Shown: in pieces, positions 16,724-25,947 of the stretch
Layout: every line of letters begins with the position of its first letter
Numbering within the stretch: position 1 is the stretch's first letter
NCBI GenBank assembly: GCA_934667175.1
Contig: CAKULN010000011.1
Span: 1-64,000 of the forward strand
Length of the DNA: 64,000 nucleotides
Reading direction: 5' to 3'
Source: an uncultured Bacteroidales bacterium
GTDB taxonomy: Bacteria > Bacteroidota > Bacteroidia > Bacteroidales > UBA932
Notes under the pieces: generated by a model
Told to the model about the DNA's origin: nothing
The model's input: only the letters and a program-made list of their open reading frames with translations
The model's database searches: none
Position numbers and translations under genes: made by a program

Positions 16724-18727
16724 ATGAAACGCTTATCATTCCTCTTAGGCCTTTTAAGCCTGATTGTGTCAGCCGCGTTCTTAATGGGATGCGACAAGAA
16801 CGGCACCGCACCGGAACCTGATCCGACCCCGGATCCGGTCACTCCGGAACGCACCGGAGAATCGGGAATATCCTATCAGCTGCTGGTATATTCATTCGCC
16901 GACAGCGACGGCGACGGCTGCGGGGACTTCAGAGGAATCCAATCCAGACTTGACTATCTGAAGGAGATGGGAGTCCAGGCTCTCTGGCTTTCCCCGATCC
17001 ACAAAGCTTCATCCTATCACGGGTATGACGTTCTGGACTATTCCAGTGTCAATCCCGACTACGGCACAGAAGCCGATTTCAAATCCCTTCTGGACGCGGC
17101 ACACGCCAAAGGGATCAAGATTTATCTTGACTATGTGCTGAACCACACTTCCAAGAATCATCCGTGGTTCCTTGACGCGAAACAAAGCGCGGACAGCCAG
17201 TACCGCGACTATTATATCTTCTCCGACAACCCTCAGGCTGACATCCGTGACGGCAAGATTCCGATGATCGCCACCGAGGGTGCCCGTGGCTACGATTCCG
17301 GCCAGTGGTTCTCCGCTGTCACCGGAGCTGACGGCAAACTCAAAGTGAAGTTCACCCTTGCATTGGACAATTCCGGGAAACCTTCTACTCTCAGGATGGA
17401 CAAGGTGGACGAGGTGGCCAACTCCGGAAGTCAGAACTCGGGAATATGGTTGTACTACGGGGATGCCAGCATGGAGCAGTTCTACAAGACCGGAGCCAAG
17501 GAATGCTCTCTGTCTCTGGAGTTTGAGTCTTCGTGGGGAGTCCTCGTGAGAACAAGCCAGACCCAATGGGACTCTTACAAATACGGAGCTCCTTCGGGAA
17601 AGAACCAGCTTTCCTACGCCACTCCGCTGACGCTTTCAAACTCCAACGCCCAGGACATTCTTCTGCCCGGGATGACCACAACGATGTACCACTCACATTT
17701 CTGGACGGACTGGTTTGCTGATCTGAACTACGGTCCGGCGGAGACCTGCGAGCAGTCGGGCGCTTTCAAGTCTGTCTGCGAATCCGCTGACAAATGGATC
17801 AGGATGGGAGTGGACGGTTTCCGCCTGGATGCCGTCAAGCACATCTATCACAACGCCAATTCGGACGAGAACCCGACTTTCTTAAAGAAGTTCTACGACC
17901 ACTGCAACGCAACCTTCAAATCCGCTGGAGGTCAAGGCGAGTTCTATATGGTCGGTGAGCAGTTCAGCGATGCGGACGAGGTGGCACCATATTACAAAGG
18001 CATTCCGGCCCTCTTCGAGTTCAGCTTCTGGTGGAGGCTGAAGGACTGCATCAACAGTGGCAGCGGAAGCTCGTTTGTGGGTACGATTCAGAGCTATCAG
18101 AAACTATACTCCGGCTACCGTTCCGACTACATCGAGGCCACAAAACTGTCCAATCACGATGAGGACAGGGCCGGCAGCGACCTTGGAAAGAACGCTGCGA
18201 AGATGAAACTCGCTGGAGCGGTGCTGCTTACAGCCGGTGGCCAGCCATACATCTATCAGGGCGAGGAGCTTGGCTACTGGGGAAGCAAATCAGGGGGCGA
18301 TGAATATGTCCGTACCCCGATCCTGTGGAATGCCAACGGTTCTTCCCTTGCCGACGGCAAACTGAGCGGCAAGGTGGACAAAGCCATGCTGACATCTTCA
18401 ATCTCTGTCGAGAGTCAGGCCAAGGACGAGAACTCCATCCTCAATGTCTATCGCAAGTTCGGAGTCCTGAGGGATGAATATAAAGCCTTGGCCAAAGGAT
18501 CGTTCGATTACTGTTCGGCTGCCGCTTCCGTAAACTCCGTTTCGGCTTGGTACCGTTCTTACGAAGACCAGAAGGTTCTGGTCGTCCACAATTTCTCCGG
18601 AGGCAACGCCACCGTGAACCTTTCGTCAGACAAACTGGACAACGCCATAGCCACAAACGGCACAGTCAAAATGAATGGAACAAAGGTGACTCTGGGAGCA
18701 TATTCATCGGTGGTGTTCTTGCAATAA
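16724..18727 (+). CDS. susG: SusG-like outer-membrane alpha-amylase (GH13) with inserted starch-binding domain
   Basis: A 667-aa surface lipoprotein (lipobox LMG-C, Cys23, then a Pro/Asp-rich linker). The GH13 barrel carries the nucleophile D369 in GVDGFRLDAVKH, acid/base E412 in YMVGEQFS and the third carboxylate D479 in KLSNHDEDR. The spacings match B. theta SusG (D388, E431, D498 as I recall them) with a constant shift of 19. Between about residues 195 and 315 an insert interrupts the B domain (VKFTLALDNSG to TLSNSNAQDILL), at the place where SusG carries CBM58. It should cut starch at the cell surface to feed SusCD. The next gene follows after 15 bases. Confidence 0.92.
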   Translation: MKRLSFLLGLLSLIVSAAFLMGCDKNGTAPEPDPTPDPVTPERTGESGISYQLLVYSFADSDGDGCGDFRGIQSRLDYLKEMGVQALWLSPIHKASSYHGYDVLDYSSVNPDYGTEADFKSLLDAAHAKGIKIYLDYVLNHTSKNHPWFLDAKQSADSQYRDYYIFSDNPQADIRDGKIPMIATEGARGYDSGQWFSAVTGADGKLKVKFTLALDNSGKPSTLRMDKVDEVANSGSQNSGIWLYYGDASMEQFYKTGAKECSLSLEFESSWGVLVRTSQTQWDSYKYGAPSGKNQLSYATPLTLSNSNAQDILLPGMTTTMYHSHFWTDWFADLNYGPAETCEQSGAFKSVCESADKWIRMGVDGFRLDAVKHIYHNANSDENPTFLKKFYDHCNATFKSAGGQGEFYMVGEQFSDADEVAPYYKGIPALFEFSFWWRLKDCINSGSGSSFVGTIQSYQKLYSGYRSDYIEATKLSNHDEDRAGSDLGKNAAKMKLAGAVLLTAGGQPYIYQGEELGYWGSKSGGDEYVRTPILWNANGSSLADGKLSGKVDKAMLTSSISVESQAKDENSILNVYRKFGVLRDEYKALAKGSFDYCSAAASVNSVSAWYRSYEDQKVLVVHNFSGGNATVNLSSDKLDNAIATNGTVKMNGTKVTLGAYSSVVFLQ

Positions 18728-18742
18728 ATTATTTTACATTAT

Positions 18743-21700
18743 ATGAGACGTACTCTATCTATCTTGCTGACAGCTCTTGTGGCATTCTCATGCGCTCCAA
18801 AGGCGGAGGAGGCCGTGGAAGAGCAGGACTGGACCAGGAACGCTGTGGTCTATGAATTGAACACCCGTCAGGCGACCGCAGAGGGCACATTCTCGGCAGC
18901 CGAGAAGAAACTCCCTGAACTCAAGGAGTTGGGAGTGGATGTTGTCTGGCTGATGCCTGTCTATCCGATCGGGGAGAAAGGCCGTAAGGGAACCCTTGGC
19001 TCTTATTACGCCATCAAGGACTACTGCGACATCAATCCTGAGTTCGGAACCCTTCAGGATTTCGACCATTTTGTGCAGTCAGCGCACGACCTAGGACTCA
19101 AGGTCATCATCGACTGGGTGGCCAACCACACCTCTCCGGATCATCCGTGGGTCACTGAGAAACCTGCCGACTGGTACGTCCGCGACGCGAGTGGCAACAC
19201 GATCGTTGAATATGACTGGACTGACATCGCTAAGCTCAACTACGAGTCCAAGGAAATGCGGGCCGAAATGGAGAAGAGCATGCGTTTCTGGCTGGACAGA
19301 GGAATCGACGGATTCCGCTGCGATGTTGCCTTTCAGGTGCCGCAGGACTTCTGGACTGATGTCTTCTCGAAGTTCAGGTCTGAATATTCACGTAGGCTTT
19401 ACTTCCTTGCCGAGGGTGAGGAGACTTGGCTGCACGAGGCCGGATTCGATGCCACCTACGCTTGGAAACTGCATCATCTGCTGAACGACATCGCGCAGGG
19501 GAAAGCCGACGCTGACAGCCTTGTCCGCTATGTGGAGTGGAACGCTGCCACCTACCCGTCAAACGGTTACAGGCTCTCGTTCACTTCCAACCACGATGAG
19601 AACTCTTGGAATGGTACTGAATATGAAAGGATGGGTGACGCCTGGAAGGCCATGGCTGTTCTCTGCTGGACTCTTCCGAACGCCCAGCCGCTGATCTACA
19701 CAGGTCAGGAGGTCGGCTACAACCACCGTTTCGAGTTCTTCGAGAAGGATCCGATGCCGGACTGGCACCATAACGCCACCACGGATTTCTACACCTATCT
19801 TAATAAGGTAAAGCACGCCCATCCGGCCCTTAGTGCCGACAATCCGTCATTCGAGGTCGTTTCCTGTACGGATTCCGGACTGGTCTTCAAGCGCAGCCTT
19901 GATCAGGACAGCGTCATCGTCAGCGTTCAGCTGAAGGCTCCGTGGAACTGGAGCATAGACGTTCCGGAGGCTAGAATCTCGCAGGTGGAGCCACCGAGCT
20001 GGTGGGTCGGGATGAAGACTCCGCTCCAGTTGATGATCCACGGTGCCGCCATCGCTGACTATGATGTCAGGGTCGAGGGCGAGGGTGTCGGCGTAAAGGA
20101 AATCCATAAGGCTGATAGTCCTAATTATCTGTTTGTTGACGTGGCCGTCAGCCCGTCAGCCAAACCCGGAGAGTACGGAATCATATTCACAAAAGATGGA
20201 AAGTCCTTCCGCTATCCGTACCAGATTGCCGCGAGGGAGGAAGGTTCCGCTGAGCGTGGCGGCTTCACGACATCGGATCTTATCTATCTGATCTGCCCTG
20301 ACCGCTTTGCGAACGCTGACAAAGGAAACGACAACACCGATGACACAGCCGAGAAGGCTGACCGGAGCGAGCCGTTTGGCCGTCACGGAGGTGATTTGCA
20401 GGGCATTATCGACCATCTGGACTATGTGGCGGATCTTGGTGCTACCGCCATCTGGTGCACTCCGCTTCTGGTTGACGACCAACCGAAGGAATCCTACCAC
20501 GGTTACGCCTGCGGTGACTACTACCACATTGACCCTCGCTTCGGCAGCAATTCCCAGTACAAGGAATATGTCGCCAAAGCCCACGAGAAAGGCATTAAAG
20601 TAATAATGGACATCGTCACAAACCATTGCGGCACAGGTCATTGGTGGATGAAGGACCTGCCGTTCAACGACTGGATCCACCAGTTCCCTGAATATACCGG
20701 CTCGAACATCGCCTTCTCCTCGGCCATGGATCCGAACGCCTCCCAGTACGATTCCAACCTTCAGGTCAGCGGCTGGTTCGTGCCATCGATGCCGGACATG
20801 AACCTCGACAATCCGTTCATGCTGAAATATTTCCAGCAGTGGGCGATCTGGTGGACCGAATATTCCGGACAGGACGGTCTGCGCGTGGACACCTACCCTT
20901 ACAACGAGAAAGTCCCGATGAGCAAGTGGTGCGAGGCCGTGATGAATGAATATCCCAACCTCAACATCGTAGGGGAGTGCTGGGACACCAACATCGACCA
21001 GCTTGCCTACTGGCAGGGCGGCAACGCCAACCGTGACGGTTTCGATTCGCATTTGCCTTCGATTATGGATTTCCCTCTTCAGGAGGCTGTCAACGCTGCT
21101 CTCTGTGAGGACAATCCGCAGTGGGGGCAGGGAATGGTCCGGGTATATTCGGCCCTCTCACACGATGCCACTTATCACGACGTGTCCAAGATGCTGATAT
21201 TCCTGTCCAACCACGATCATTACCGTGTCGCTGACGCATGGAAGCAGAACCCTGACAAGCTGAAGATCGCCTACACACTTCTGGCCACTGTCCGTGGAAT
21301 CCCTCAGATTTTCTACGGAGACGAGATGGGATTCGCCACCGGCAAGTCATACAAGAGCGACGGTGAGTTGAGGATGGATTTCCCAGGCGGCTGGGAAGGC
21401 GACAAGGTTGATCTTTTCTCCGAGGAAGGCCGTGCCACCGCCACCGTTTCGGTAGGTGGAAAAACAATCCCGCAGGGACAACTCGCTGAGCTTCACGACT
21501 ATGCTAAGACCCTTTTCCAGTGGAGAAAAGGCAAGGATGTTATCCATAACGGCCGCACGATGCACTTCCTCGGCCGCGACAACACCTACGCCTTCTTCCG
21601 CTACAACGACACCGACAAGGTCTTCGTCTATGTGAACAACTCCCCGGAGCCGAAAGCCATCCCGTGGTCCCACTACTCCGAGATCGCCTCCGATTTGAAG

Positions 21701-21799
21701 TCTGGCCGCAACGTCCTCACCGGCGAGACCGTCCAGATTTCCGATTCCACTATCGTTCCTCCTTCCACCGCCCTCGTTGTGGAATATTCATTAAAGTAA
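18743..21799 (+). CDS. Double GH13 enzyme: alpha-amylase-like module fused to a SusA/neopullulanase-like module
   Basis: A 1018-aa lipoprotein (lipobox AFS-C, Cys17, then the acidic run EEAVEE). Residues ~30-410 are a GH13 catalytic module with D194 (GIDGFRCDVAF), E224 (FLAEGEE) and D285 (TSNHDENSW). Residues ~420-500 look like the N-terminal beta-sandwich of cyclomaltodextrinases and neopullulanases (SWWVGMKTPLQLMIHGAAI). Residues ~520-1018 are a second GH13 with D716 (GQDGLRVDTYPY), E745 (NIVGECWD) and D825 (LSNHDHYR). All six catalytic carboxylates are present, so both halves look active. The second half corresponds to SusA, normally a separate soluble periplasmic enzyme. It is the last gene of the Sus-like run. 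Confidence 0.9.
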   Translation: MRRTLSILLTALVAFSCAPKAEEAVEEQDWTRNAVVYELNTRQATAEGTFSAAEKKLPELKELGVDVVWLMPVYPIGEKGRKGTLGSYYAIKDYCDINPEFGTLQDFDHFVQSAHDLGLKVIIDWVANHTSPDHPWVTEKPADWYVRDASGNTIVEYDWTDIAKLNYESKEMRAEMEKSMRFWLDRGIDGFRCDVAFQVPQDFWTDVFSKFRSEYSRRLYFLAEGEETWLHEAGFDATYAWKLHHLLNDIAQGKADADSLVRYVEWNAATYPSNGYRLSFTSNHDENSWNGTEYERMGDAWKAMAVLCWTLPNAQPLIYTGQEVGYNHRFEFFEKDPMPDWHHNATTDFYTYLNKVKHAHPALSADNPSFEVVSCTDSGLVFKRSLDQDSVIVSVQLKAPWNWSIDVPEARISQVEPPSWWVGMKTPLQLMIHGAAIADYDVRVEGEGVGVKEIHKADSPNYLFVDVAVSPSAKPGEYGIIFTKDGKSFRYPYQIAAREEGSAERGGFTTSDLIYLICPDRFANADKGNDNTDDTAEKADRSEPFGRHGGDLQGIIDHLDYVADLGATAIWCTPLLVDDQPKESYHGYACGDYYHIDPRFGSNSQYKEYVAKAHEKGIKVIMDIVTNHCGTGHWWMKDLPFNDWIHQFPEYTGSNIAFSSAMDPNASQYDSNLQVSGWFVPSMPDMNLDNPFMLKYFQQWAIWWTEYSGQDGLRVDTYPYNEKVPMSKWCEAVMNEYPNLNIVGECWDTNIDQLAYWQGGNANRDGFDSHLPSIMDFPLQEAVNAALCEDNPQWGQGMVRVYSALSHDATYHDVSKMLIFLSNHDHYRVADAWKQNPDKLKIAYTLLATVRGIPQIFYGDEMGFATGKSYKSDGELRMDFPGGWEGDKVDLFSEEGRATATVSVGGKTIPQGQLAELHDYAKTLFQWRKGKDVIHNGRTMHFLGRDNTYAFFRYNDTDKVFVYVNNSPEPKAIPWSHYSEIASDLKSGRNVLTGETVQISDSTIVPPSTALVVEYSLK

Positions 21800-21808
21800 G
21801 ATGATTAC

Positions 21809-21816
21809 TATATTTG
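21809..21816 (+). promoter_or_regulatory. -7 box of the outer-membrane barrel gene
   Basis: TATATTTG fits TAnnTTTG. Transcription would begin near 21823, about 20 bases before the first of three ATG codons in the tandem repeat. Confidence 0.65.
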
Positions 21817-21842
21817 CTGATTAAAAAATATTTTTAAATTTT

Positions 21843-21890
21843 ATGCGTCAATCCTTTTATGCGTCAATCCTTTTATGCGTCAATCCTTTT
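21843..21890 (+). repeat. Three perfect 16-bp tandem repeats over the start codon
   Basis: ATGCGTCAATCCTTTT occurs three times without a gap, giving ATG codons at 21843, 21859 and 21875, each in a different frame. The first opens 29 codons and stops. The third stops after seven codons. Only the middle one reads into the barrel protein, and the repeat itself then encodes most of its signal peptide (RQSFYASILLC). The unit is not a multiple of three, so a change in copy number would change which frame the first ATG opens. Confidence 0.93.
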
Positions 21891-24258
21891 ATGCATAACC
21901 GTCTCTGCGCATGCATATTCGGGAAGTGAAACGACCTTGGGTGAGCGTTCCGGTCTGTTCTCCGAACGCTCATATTCAGAGGTCAGAATGAGTGCTGACA
22001 CCACAAAGACTCTCACGGGAGTTGTTCAGGAGAAGAGTGGAGAACCAGTACCATTCGCGTTTGTGGCGATATATGCAAAGAAAGATTCCACGCTTGTCAC
22101 TGGTGAAATGAGTGACGAGCGTGGAAAGTTTTCCATTCAATTCTCCGGTGATCCGGATTATGTAAGAATCAGTTGCATAGGGTACAAAACCGTTGACATC
22201 TTTGTGACGGCGTTGGACTTGGGGACAATCTATATGGAGACTGATGCGAGTATGTTGGATGATGCCACAGTTGTCGCTCGGCGCAAGTACATTTCAAGGG
22301 AAGACGGTGGGTTGACGCTGAATGTTCAGAGTACCAGTCTGAAAAACGTCGGAAAGGCCGCTGACGTGATCAAGTATATTCCCGGAATGCTTTATGCCAA
22401 TGGTAAGTACGAGGTTTTCGGAAAGGGTGAGCCTGTCATTTACATTGACGGCAGAAAGATGGCGAACGCTTCCGAGCTGTCGCTCCTTTCCTCCTCCAAT
22501 GTGAAGTCCGTCAGGCTCATAACCAATCCCGGGGCTGAGTATGATGCCGGCACGAGGAGTGTCATCGCCATCACCACCATACGCCACAGGCTCGACGGCC
22601 TTTCCGGGATTGTCGGTGCGGAACTTTCCAGACATAAGAATTGGTCCGGCAATGAGGATGTGAACCTTAATATTCATAAAGGTGCTGCGGATGTTTTCCT
22701 TGCGTACCTTCGTGACAACACAAGAAGCGACATCCGCTATGACCTTGACCAGACCAATTACGAGCAGGACACATTCCACGAGATTTCTGCTTCTGAATAT
22801 TCAGACCGCTCACGCTCACACGATTACAGCCTTGGAATGAATTATGAGCTGAACAAGAATCATTCTGTCGGTGGCAAATATATGGGAACCATCTCCGACT
22901 ACAAGCTGCTCGATTCTCCTTACGATTATATGCAGGTGTACCGGAACGGGGAACTTTTGACTTCCACGGACAACAAGACGGATGAGTCGGAAAAGGAAAG
23001 GTTCCACAACGCCAATGTCTATTATGTCGGTGCGCTGTCTGAAAAACTGCGACTTAATGTGGATGCCGATTATGTATATTCCCGGTTGAATCATTGGCAG
23101 CAGGTGACTGAGACAAGCCGGATTGATGCGGCGCAGGAAATCACTCATATTCAAAATGATCAGAGAAATAGCGTGGCCGCTTTCAAAGGCGTGTTCGCTT
23201 GGAAGGTCAATGAAAGCAGCGGGTTTGATTTCGGAACGGATTTCAGCAAGATCAGTTCGTGGGGCACGTCCGTCAATGAGGAAGGCAAGATCGCCGATGA
23301 CCGGTTCAAGAACAAGGAGACCAAGTATGCGGGATTTGTCTCCTACCGTTTGTCTGCTGAAAAGTGGAGAGGAAGCGTCGGACTTCGCTATGAATATGTC
23401 CACGCCATCAACACGGATCTAGGTGAAGTGAAGAACATGGCTGACTATTCGGACATTCTGCCCTCCCTGTCGCTTTCTACGACATTTGGGAAAGTGGATC
23501 TGAACCTCGATTTCAGCAGCAGGGTCAACCGTCCTTCGTTCCGCCAGTTGAACAACAGTGTCAGCTACAATAACCAGTATCATTATGAACAGGGTAACAT
23601 TTATCTGAAGCCGCAGTACGTGTATGACACTGAGTTCAGTCTGAATTACGGCATCTTTGACTTTAAAGTGGATTACCAGTACATCAAGGACTATATTCAT
23701 CCTACGGTTGTGGCGATTCCTGGAAAGCCCGGAACGGTCGCATGGATGTCAACCAATGCCGATAGATTCCAGCAGTTAGGCGCGCAATGTGTTGTGGCTC
23801 CGGTCGTTGGATGCTGGAGGCCGACCTTGACGGCGGGTGTGTATAAGCCATACTTTTCGTTGACATACAACGGTTCCGAGACGAGTTACAATCATCCATA
23901 CGGTCTCTTGGCCTTCCAGAATGCGATAGAACTGAAAGGCGACTGGCTCTTCCGAGGCGATTTCTACTGGAACATCAAAGGGCACCACGGCATCTATGAC
24001 CAGAACAGTTATGCCTCTTTCAACGTGATGGTTCAGAAACAATTGCTGAAGAAGAGACTGACAGTGACGCTGAAAGCGGAAGATTTGTTTGACTGGTCGA
24101 GGCTGAGTGACGTGAAGAGAGTCAACTTCGTGGTGCAGAACCGAAAGGTGAACAGCTTCAACCGCTGCGTCATCGCCTCCATCACCTATAACTTCAACAG
24201 TTTCAAGGACAAGTACAACGGCAGCGGCTCTGCGGACGACGAGATCAACCGATTTTAG
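21859..24258 (+). CDS. TonB-receptor-like outer-membrane beta-barrel protein
   Basis: 799 aa of the outer-membrane beta-barrel family 3 type. After the signal peptide (cleavage near SAHAYS) comes a carboxypeptidase-regulatory-like domain (LTGVVQEKSGEPVPFAFVAIYAKKDSTLV), then a plug-like domain (DVIKYIPGMLYANGKYEVFGKGEPVIYIDGRKM, split here by reading), then a barrel with many RPSFRQLNNSVSYNNQYHYE-type strands. The N-terminus lies on the 16-bp tandem repeat, and the start at 21859 is the only ATG in the repeat that reads through. It has its own promoter and is not clearly part of the Sus operon. Cargo is unknown. The truncated gene at 49.5-50.6 kb is a paralogue. Confidence 0.85.
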   Translation: MRQSFYASILLCITVSAHAYSGSETTLGERSGLFSERSYSEVRMSADTTKTLTGVVQEKSGEPVPFAFVAIYAKKDSTLVTGEMSDERGKFSIQFSGDPDYVRISCIGYKTVDIFVTALDLGTIYMETDASMLDDATVVARRKYISREDGGLTLNVQSTSLKNVGKAADVIKYIPGMLYANGKYEVFGKGEPVIYIDGRKMANASELSLLSSSNVKSVRLITNPGAEYDAGTRSVIAITTIRHRLDGLSGIVGAELSRHKNWSGNEDVNLNIHKGAADVFLAYLRDNTRSDIRYDLDQTNYEQDTFHEISASEYSDRSRSHDYSLGMNYELNKNHSVGGKYMGTISDYKLLDSPYDYMQVYRNGELLTSTDNKTDESEKERFHNANVYYVGALSEKLRLNVDADYVYSRLNHWQQVTETSRIDAAQEITHIQNDQRNSVAAFKGVFAWKVNESSGFDFGTDFSKISSWGTSVNEEGKIADDRFKNKETKYAGFVSYRLSAEKWRGSVGLRYEYVHAINTDLGEVKNMADYSDILPSLSLSTTFGKVDLNLDFSSRVNRPSFRQLNNSVSYNNQYHYEQGNIYLKPQYVYDTEFSLNYGIFDFKVDYQYIKDYIHPTVVAIPGKPGTVAWMSTNADRFQQLGAQCVVAPVVGCWRPTLTAGVYKPYFSLTYNGSETSYNHPYGLLAFQNAIELKGDWLFRGDFYWNIKGHHGIYDQNSYASFNVMVQKQLLKKRLTVTLKAEDLFDWSRLSDVKRVNFVVQNRKVNSFNRCVIASITYNFNSFKDKYNGSGSADDEINRF

Positions 24259-24354
24259 GAAACAAGAAGAACCGCTTTTTAGGTCAGAGTTCTGATGTTA
24301 TGTCAGAGCCTTGATTTCCCTCTTTCCTTTTGCTTCACCACCCACGTCATAGGT
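24259..24354. other. Short spacer before the repeat array
   Basis: Bases after the barrel gene show no ORF and no clear terminator. GGTCAGAGTTCTGATG and TGTCAGAGCCTTGATT form a loose direct repeat of unknown meaning. Confidence 0.3.
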
Positions 24355-24657
24355 TCTGTAAAGTGATCGTGCCTACCCATCGGTAACACTTTAGACCTCT
24401 TCTGCTTCCCAAGGGTGCGTTCCACACCGTACGGTAGCGTTAAGCCTTGTATATGCTACCAGAGAGTGCAGTTTGCACTCTTGGGTAGCATTTAGTCTCG
24501 TTTTTGCTGCCTGAGGGTGTACACTGCACTCTTAAGAAGCATTAAGCCTTGTTTTTGCTTCCCGATGGTGCACGCAGCACTCTTGAGGAGCATTTAGTCT
24601 CGTTATTGATTCCCAAGGGGCTTTCCGCACTATCGAGGAGCATTTATCTTGTTTCTG
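24355..24657 (+). repeat. Upstream REP-like array, 51-bp units
   Basis: Units begin at 24406, 24457, 24508, 24559 and 24610, each 51 bp (the last slightly short), with a decayed unit before them. Each consists of an imperfect palindrome (for example AGAGTGCA-GTT-TGCACTCT in the second) and a linker close to AGCATTTAGTCTCGTTTTTGC. The array lies upstream of the RAYT gene, and the same unit recurs in reverse orientation behind it. Confidence 0.9.
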
Positions 24658-25029
24658 TCACCGAAGCGCTAACCTGTTCGAGGTTTGGAATACTGAGAGG
24701 TGTAATATTCATTTTGTCATAGTCGTTATGTATGGAGAGGTTTCCTTCGCCTTTCAATGGCTGTGGCGTAAGGTGTTTTCCGTAGCGAAATCCACTTGAA
24801 CATATTCACATTGTAAGTTGGTGATGATTTGGTGTTTGTGCTTGTCGCTTGGCTTAAATGGCAGATAATTAAGTATTTTTGATATTATTGTTAAAGGAGT
24901 AAAAAACTTTTTTGGTCAGAACGGTGCAAAGAAATAGAAACTTATGTTTCTTTTAAGAAAGTTTTTCTGTTTTTGAATATGAGTCTGAGATAAAGACGCT
25001 ATATTGCGCCAAACCTAAATTTAGATTTT
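24658..25029. other. RAYT upstream region
   Basis: About 370 bp between the array and the transposase ATG. No ORF of note is seen. AT content rises towards the gene, and CCTAAATTTAGATTTT lies directly in front of the ATG. No exact TAnnTTTG was found close to the start. Confidence 0.3.
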
Positions 25030-25941
25030 ATGGGAAGTCACAAACTCAATGAGCTCCTCAAGGAGTACAGAAAACAGCCGAAGTGGTACTACCACGTCAT
25101 CTTTGACTCAATGGAAACAGGGCAATTGTTCAACAATGATGATGAATATGCCGACGGAATGAACAGTGTGGCCATCGGGCAATATGTCTGCGGGCTGTCG
25201 GTCATAGTGTTCGTGCTGATGGTCAACCATTGCCATATTCTTGTTCATGGATCGGGAGAGGACATCGTCAGGTTCTTCTTGTTTGTAAAGGAAAGGATCA
25301 ACCGGAAACTCAAAGAGGATGGCTATCCTCAGCTTCCTTATGATTATGGATTTAGAATGGTTAAGGTTGTTGATGAGCGGCAACTGACTGACACGATCGT
25401 CTATATCGCCAGAAATCCGTTTAAGGCAAGACCGGATGTCACTGCTTGTGGCTATGTCTGGGGAACAGCGAATTTGATTTTCAGCGAAGTGGACAGACTC
25501 TATGATAAAATGAAGATCTCAGAAATGTCCAATAGAGAGTCAATGAGAATATTCAAGACAAAAATCAGGTTGCCGGGAGATTATCTGTTCAACAGGCCGT
25601 TGGGAATCATCCTTCCAGAGTCTTATGTGCTTAATGGCAAGGTGGAGCAGATGCTCGTGAACTCGTGGCGGTTCAGTTCAGGGCTTGTGAAGAACTTTGA
25701 TTCTTATCTTAGGATTGCCGAGGGCATAGGCGAGATGATTGTCTTTTCGGAGAGTGAGTTGAACGAGATCATCAATCAGATTCTTAGAGAGCGTTTCAAG
25801 GTGAGCTCTGTCAAGGATTTGGGCGTTGACGATAAGTGCCGTCTGGCTTTGACTCTGAAAAAGAAATATCGCATTGACACAAAACGGATCGCCCGCAAGA
25901 TTCAGGTCGAGGTCGCGGTGCTCAATAAGTTGTTTGAATAG
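25030..25941 (+). CDS. REP-associated tyrosine transposase (RAYT), HUH superfamily
   Basis: A 303-aa protein whose first ~165 residues fit the Y1 (IS200-like) transposase fold: YYHVIFDSME (first strand), the HUH motif VNHCHILVHG with H67 and H69, and Y125 in TDTIVYIARNPFKA, which matches the YIxxNP signature typical of RAYTs and is presumably the nucleophile. The C-terminal ~130 residues are an extension ending in CRLALTLKKKYRIDTKRIA, a likely helix-turn-helix. RAYTs usually have 150-250 aa. No IS ends flank it. Instead it lies between two inverted arrays of 51-bp palindromes, the classic arrangement for a domesticated RAYT with its REPs. Confidence 0.85.
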   Translation: MGSHKLNELLKEYRKQPKWYYHVIFDSMETGQLFNNDDEYADGMNSVAIGQYVCGLSVIVFVLMVNHCHILVHGSGEDIVRFFLFVKERINRKLKEDGYPQLPYDYGFRMVKVVDERQLTDTIVYIARNPFKARPDVTACGYVWGTANLIFSEVDRLYDKMKISEMSNRESMRIFKTKIRLPGDYLFNRPLGIILPESYVLNGKVEQMLVNSWRFSSGLVKNFDSYLRIAEGIGEMIVFSESELNEIINQILRERFKVSSVKDLGVDDKCRLALTLKKKYRIDTKRIARKIQVEVAVLNKLFE

Positions 25942-25947
25942 TAGGTC

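Noticed and set aside
20156..21052. 298-aa minus-strand reading frame inside the double GH13 gene
   Set aside because: Antisense shadow. The sense frame carries intact GH13 motifs over the same bases.
24355..24657. CRISPR array
   Set aside because: The regular 51-bp period invites the idea, but the whole unit including the linker is repeated, there are no unique spacers, the units are palindromic and imperfect, and there are no cas genes.
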